Source: UBA2705 sp963977125 (lineage in GTDB: Bacteria > Pseudomonadota > Alphaproteobacteria > Micavibrionales > Micavibrionaceae). From it: 64,000 nucleotides of DNA. Position 1 is the stretch's first letter. Each line of letters begins with the position of its first letter. The stretch covers positions 164,881 through 228,880 of the forward strand of contig CAXBNJ010000005.1 in NCBI GenBank assembly GCA_963977125.1, written 5' to 3'. Under the pieces are notes generated by a model. That model saw only the letters and a list, made by a program, of their open reading frames with translations. It was not told the DNA's origin and searched no databases. Positions 61,610 through 64,000 of this stretch are shown here, one piece after another. The translations under genes were made by a program, and so were the position numbers.

Positions 61610-62869
61610 ATGACTACAACTACATTCCACGATCTCGGCCTTGTCGAGCCACTTACCCGTGCTCTTGACGAAAATAACTATATAACACCAACCCCAATCC
61701 AGCTGAGCGCCATACCTGCGCTGCTTAAAAAACAAGATTTATTGGGCGTTGCACAAACAGGAACCGGTAAAACGGCCGCCTTTGCTCTGCCGATCTTACA
61801 AGATCTATTTACAACACAATGCACCCGTAAACCGCGCACAACGCGCGCTTTAGTGCTTGCCCCAACCAGAGAGCTCGCCATTCAAATTGCTGATAATTGC
61901 AAAATATATGCGCAATACACCTCTTTGCGCCAAGCAACTATTTTCGGTGGCGTTAAGCAAAAACCACAAGTTGAAATCATGTCTAAAGGCGTTGATATAC
62001 TTATCGCAACACCTGGGCGTTTACTTGACCTAATGCAGCAAGGCCATATTGACCTTAGCTCTGTTACGCATCTGATTTTAGATGAAGCGGACCGCATGTT
62101 AGATATGGGCTTTATTAATGATATCAAAAAGATTATCGCTAAAATCCCTAAAAAGAGACACACATTGCTGTTTTCTGCGACAATGCCAAGCTCGATTAGT
62201 AAACTGGCGAACAGCCTGCTAGATAATCCTAAAACGGTTGAAGTCACACCAAAGGTCATTACAGTCGAGAAAATCGATCAGAGCCTGTATAAAGTGGCCA
62301 AACAAGATAAACGCGCTTTGCTTATCACTTTGTTGAAAAACGAAGATATCAAAAAAGCGATTATCTTTAGCAGAACCAAACACGGCGCTAACCGTATTGT
62401 ACGCGAACTTGAACATTCTGGTATTACAGCGGCGGCTATTCACGGCAACAAATCACAAACCGCCCGTCAAAAAGCGCTTGAAGCCTTTAAAAACGATGAA
62501 ATCAGAACGCTCGTCGCGACAGATATTGCCGCGCGTGGTATTGATGTTGATAATATTACTCATGTAATCAACTATGATTTACCCTCTGAGCCTGAAAGCT
62601 ATGTTCACCGTATTGGCCGTACAGCCCGCGCTGGCACGCAAGGCACAGCGATTTCATTCTGTGACGAAACAGAAGGTAAGACTTTAAATGACATCGAAAA
62701 AGTCATTAAGTTCAAAATCGCGGTATCAAAAACGCCAGAGCTTAAAAGATTAGCGCCCATTGCCGCTCTAACCAAAGACCGTAACGTCACAGGTAAAAAG
62801 CAACATAGCAATATGCCAAAAAACTATAAAACACCAAAAATATTCAGCCGTAGTTCAAAAAGAAAATAA
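61610..62869 (+). CDS. DEAD-box RNA helicase, RhlE type
   Basis: A 419-residue helicase. The start at 61610 (TTTTFHDLGL) follows AAAGGATATATT; the frame is open upstream, but that part is leader. Motifs: Q motif PTPIQLSAIP near 26, AQTGTGKT near 48, PTRELAIQ, DEAD near 158, SAT near 189, IFSRTKHGANRIVREL, VATDIAARGIDVDNITHVIN, HRIGRTARAG near 333. The C-terminal 45 residues are basic and disordered, as in RhlE. It remodels ribosomal and mRNA structure, often at low temperature. A chromosomal housekeeping-type gene. Confidence 0.92.
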   Translation: MTTTTFHDLGLVEPLTRALDENNYITPTPIQLSAIPALLKKQDLLGVAQTGTGKTAAFALPILQDLFTTQCTRKPRTTRALVLAPTRELAIQIADNCKIYAQYTSLRQATIFGGVKQKPQVEIMSKGVDILIATPGRLLDLMQQGHIDLSSVTHLILDEADRMLDMGFINDIKKIIAKIPKKRHTLLFSATMPSSISKLANSLLDNPKTVEVTPKVITVEKIDQSLYKVAKQDKRALLITLLKNEDIKKAIIFSRTKHGANRIVRELEHSGITAAAIHGNKSQTARQKALEAFKNDEIRTLVATDIAARGIDVDNITHVINYDLPSEPESYVHRIGRTARAGTQGTAISFCDETEGKTLNDIEKVIKFKIAVSKTPELKRLAPIAALTKDRNVTGKKQHSNMPKNYKTPKIFSRSSKRK

Positions 62870-62914
62870 GAAGACTCCAAATCTCACTCGATAGAGTTTA
62901 CGAGCTATAGATAA

Positions 62915-62942
62915 ATCAAGACATATCAAGACATATCAAGAC
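62915..62942 (+). repeat. Short tandem repeat, 10-bp unit
   Basis: The unit TCAAGACATA occurs twice in a row followed by a partial third copy (TCAAGAC). It directly precedes the terminator at 62946. It is probably a replication-slippage repeat of no known function. Confidence 0.8.
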
Positions 62943-62945
62943 GGG

Positions 62946-62976
62946 GGCTTAGCATTATGTGCTAGGCCTTTTGTTT
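62946..62976 (+). terminator. Intrinsic terminator of the helicase gene
   Basis: GGCTTAGCA and TGCTAGGCC form a 9-bp stem with one G-U pair and a loop of about five bases, followed by TTTTGTTT. It resembles the terminator at 59144 closely, including the trailing TTTTGTTT and GGGT, suggesting a common origin. Confidence 0.8.
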
Positions 62977-63165
62977 GGGTATAATGCCCTAACTTAGGCT
63001 TAAGATTACTTATGTCTAAAATAAGCATAGGGACGCTATAGCAAACCCATAGAGAGCCCAAAGCGCCCCAAGCAGAAAACAAATTCCGCTCAACCGCACG
63101 TGGCTATTGCGTTGCAGCGCATTGAAAATAGTGTGATTGAGTGTTTTTATGCTATAATCATAGTT

Positions 63166-63669
63166 ATGGATATAAAAAACAGAGTCACTATAATGGTGGG
63201 TATCTGTGCTTTAGTAAGCTTCGCACAGAACGCTTCCGCTCAAAATGCGCCTTCAGGTAAATCTGACGGTCACGGTACTCTTGTTGACAATGCGCCCAAT
63301 GATAAAAATAAAAGAGATTTCAAAGCAGAAGATCGCGACTACGCTGAACATCTCATGAACAAAATCCCCTATAGCCAGTCGTTAAAATACTCATGGCATG
63401 TCGTCGATGGCGATGTTGATCTCTATTTCGAAGATTTGCGCGTTGATCGCGGCAATAAAGGCATCAGCTACACAACACAATCCCTACCAATGTTTGGCGA
63501 GATCGATGGCGCAGAATTAAGAGCCGAATTAGGGGAAGACAGCCAACTCTCCTTCCAAAGTGATTACATGCCCTTTGTTGGCCATGTTGATGGCTTCCAA
63601 TTCCGCGCCGCCGCCGGCACTGATGATAGCCGCATATCTCTGCGCTATAAAATAGATCTGGGGTGGTAA
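63166..63669 (+). CDS. Exported protein of unknown function
   Basis: A 167-residue protein starting at 63166 (MDIKNRVTIMVGICALVSFA, signal peptide, cleavage likely after NASA). A charged linker (SGKSDGHGTLVDNAPNDK) is followed by a beta-rich domain with repeated strands (DVDLYFEDLRVDRG, then QSLPMFGEIDGAELRAELGE and MPFVGHVDGFQFRAAAGTDD) ending in RISLRYKIDLGW. The final aromatic after alternating residues looks like an outer-membrane beta strand, so a small porin-like or periplasmic protein is possible. AT-rich promoter-like sequence (TATAAT at about 63152) lies upstream. Family not recognised. Confidence 0.6.
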   Translation: MDIKNRVTIMVGICALVSFAQNASAQNAPSGKSDGHGTLVDNAPNDKNKRDFKAEDRDYAEHLMNKIPYSQSLKYSWHVVDGDVDLYFEDLRVDRGNKGISYTTQSLPMFGEIDGAELRAELGEDSQLSFQSDYMPFVGHVDGFQFRAAAGTDDSRISLRYKIDLGW

Positions 63670-63710
63670 GGGACGGGATGGTTCATCGCTGTGCCTTGCA
63701 TAATTTTCAG

Positions 63711-64000
63711 CTAAATATAGCACAATGACATGCTACAGAGCACAACAGTTCCGTAGTAATGGACGGCCACTGAGCCAAGCAGCAAGGCTAAAAATAAGCT
63801 ATAATAAAGTATCCAGCTCTTTGTATTGTTCTTTAATAAAAAAAGTAACAGTGTCGATACCCCCCATAGCGGAAAAAAGCTAAACATTCCGAGATAGATA
63901 TACCCTAGAATGTTGATTATATGAGGGGGCTTACCGCCCATAAAATAGCCATAAATATAATACACAGCAAACAACACAGGCCAAAAGCAGCAATAATAAG
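63711..64000 (-). CDS. Integral membrane protein, N-terminus outside window
   Basis: A hydrophobic frame on the minus strand, open through the window edge without a stop; the first in-frame start seen is a GTG at 63977, so the true start may lie outside. It has three membrane helices (IINILGYIYLGMFSFFPLW, VSTLLLFLL, SWILYYSLFLALLLGSVAVH). No motif is recognisable. It is convergent with the exported-protein gene. Partial, and the function cannot be inferred. Confidence 0.5.
   Translation of the reverse strand, partial: YYCCFWPVLFAVYYIYGYFMGGKPPHIINILGYIYLGMFSFFPLWGVSTLLLFLLKNNTKSWILYYSLFLALLLGSVAVHYYGTVVLCSMSLCYI

Noticed and set aside
1..64000. CRISPR array or rRNA genes
   Set aside because: No regularly spaced direct repeats of 24-40 bases and no rRNA-like conserved stretches were seen.

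Overview
The window looks like an alphaproteobacterial chromosome segment. It carries a 57-residue protein matching the C-terminal domain of GcrA, a regulator restricted to Alphaproteobacteria, and its phage genes belong to families common in alphaproteobacterial prophages. I cannot name the genus. The phage part is moderately GC-rich, while the defence genes are visibly more AT-rich, most strongly the reverse-transcriptase pair, which fits separate acquisitions.

Region 1 (1-22.0 kb, + strand) is the late region of a siphovirus-like prophage in canonical order: end of the large terminase, gpW-like joiner, lambda-type portal, S49 protease with a nested scaffold start, DUF2190-like cement protein, Mu gpT-type capsid, connectors, tail terminator, tail tube, chaperone, tape measure, tail-tip module, J-like protein, fibre, pectate-lyase-fold spike, and a lysis cassette (lysozyme, holin candidates, overlapping Rz/Rz1). 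Morons interrupt it at 6.76-7.52 kb, 12.06-12.63 kb (reverse strand) and probably 21.7 kb. Early genes and integrase of this phage are not in the window.

Region 2 (22.0-42.06 kb) is a defence block. On the - strand there is an EcoR124-like type I restriction-modification operon with an HTH protein, two different HsdM subunits, HsdS, HsdR and an HNH nuclease. Divergently, on the + strand, there is a C5-cytosine methyltransferase, a 1006-aa protein, an 1820-aa DUF1998-type helicase resembling Druantia DruE, and a 650-aa protein joining a NERD-like nuclease domain to a superfamily 1 helicase. I read this as a Druantia-like (type II/III-related) system.

Region 3 (42.24-59.14 kb) appears to be a discrete integrative element of about 16.9 kb. 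It is bounded by a 16-bp direct repeat, with tandem 11-bp integrase arm-type repeats just inside both ends. It encodes a tyrosine integrase, an AlpA-like HTH protein, a PrimPol-like protein, a primase-helicase ATPase and an XRE regulator with a palindromic operator. Its cargo is defensive: at the left end a tandem reverse-transcriptase pair with a candidate structured ncRNA (a DRT type 3-like system), and at the right end a second type I RM operon (hsdM-hsdS-hsdR). The fourth gene of that operon is a striking fusion: a catalytically degenerate HsdM domain, an HsdS-like segment, and a Schlafen AlbA_2 domain.

Region 4 (59.2-64.0 kb) is the right flank: a HEPN-motif protein, the micro-GcrA, a lipoprotein, a gene remnant, an RhlE-type DEAD-box helicase with a structured leader, an exported protein and a membrane protein running off the edge.

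The best candidates for something undescribed are the pseudo-HsdM/HsdS/Schlafen fusion (57105-58913), the Druantia-like cassette with its NERD-helicase partner, and the sigma-interacting-domain-only GcrA.
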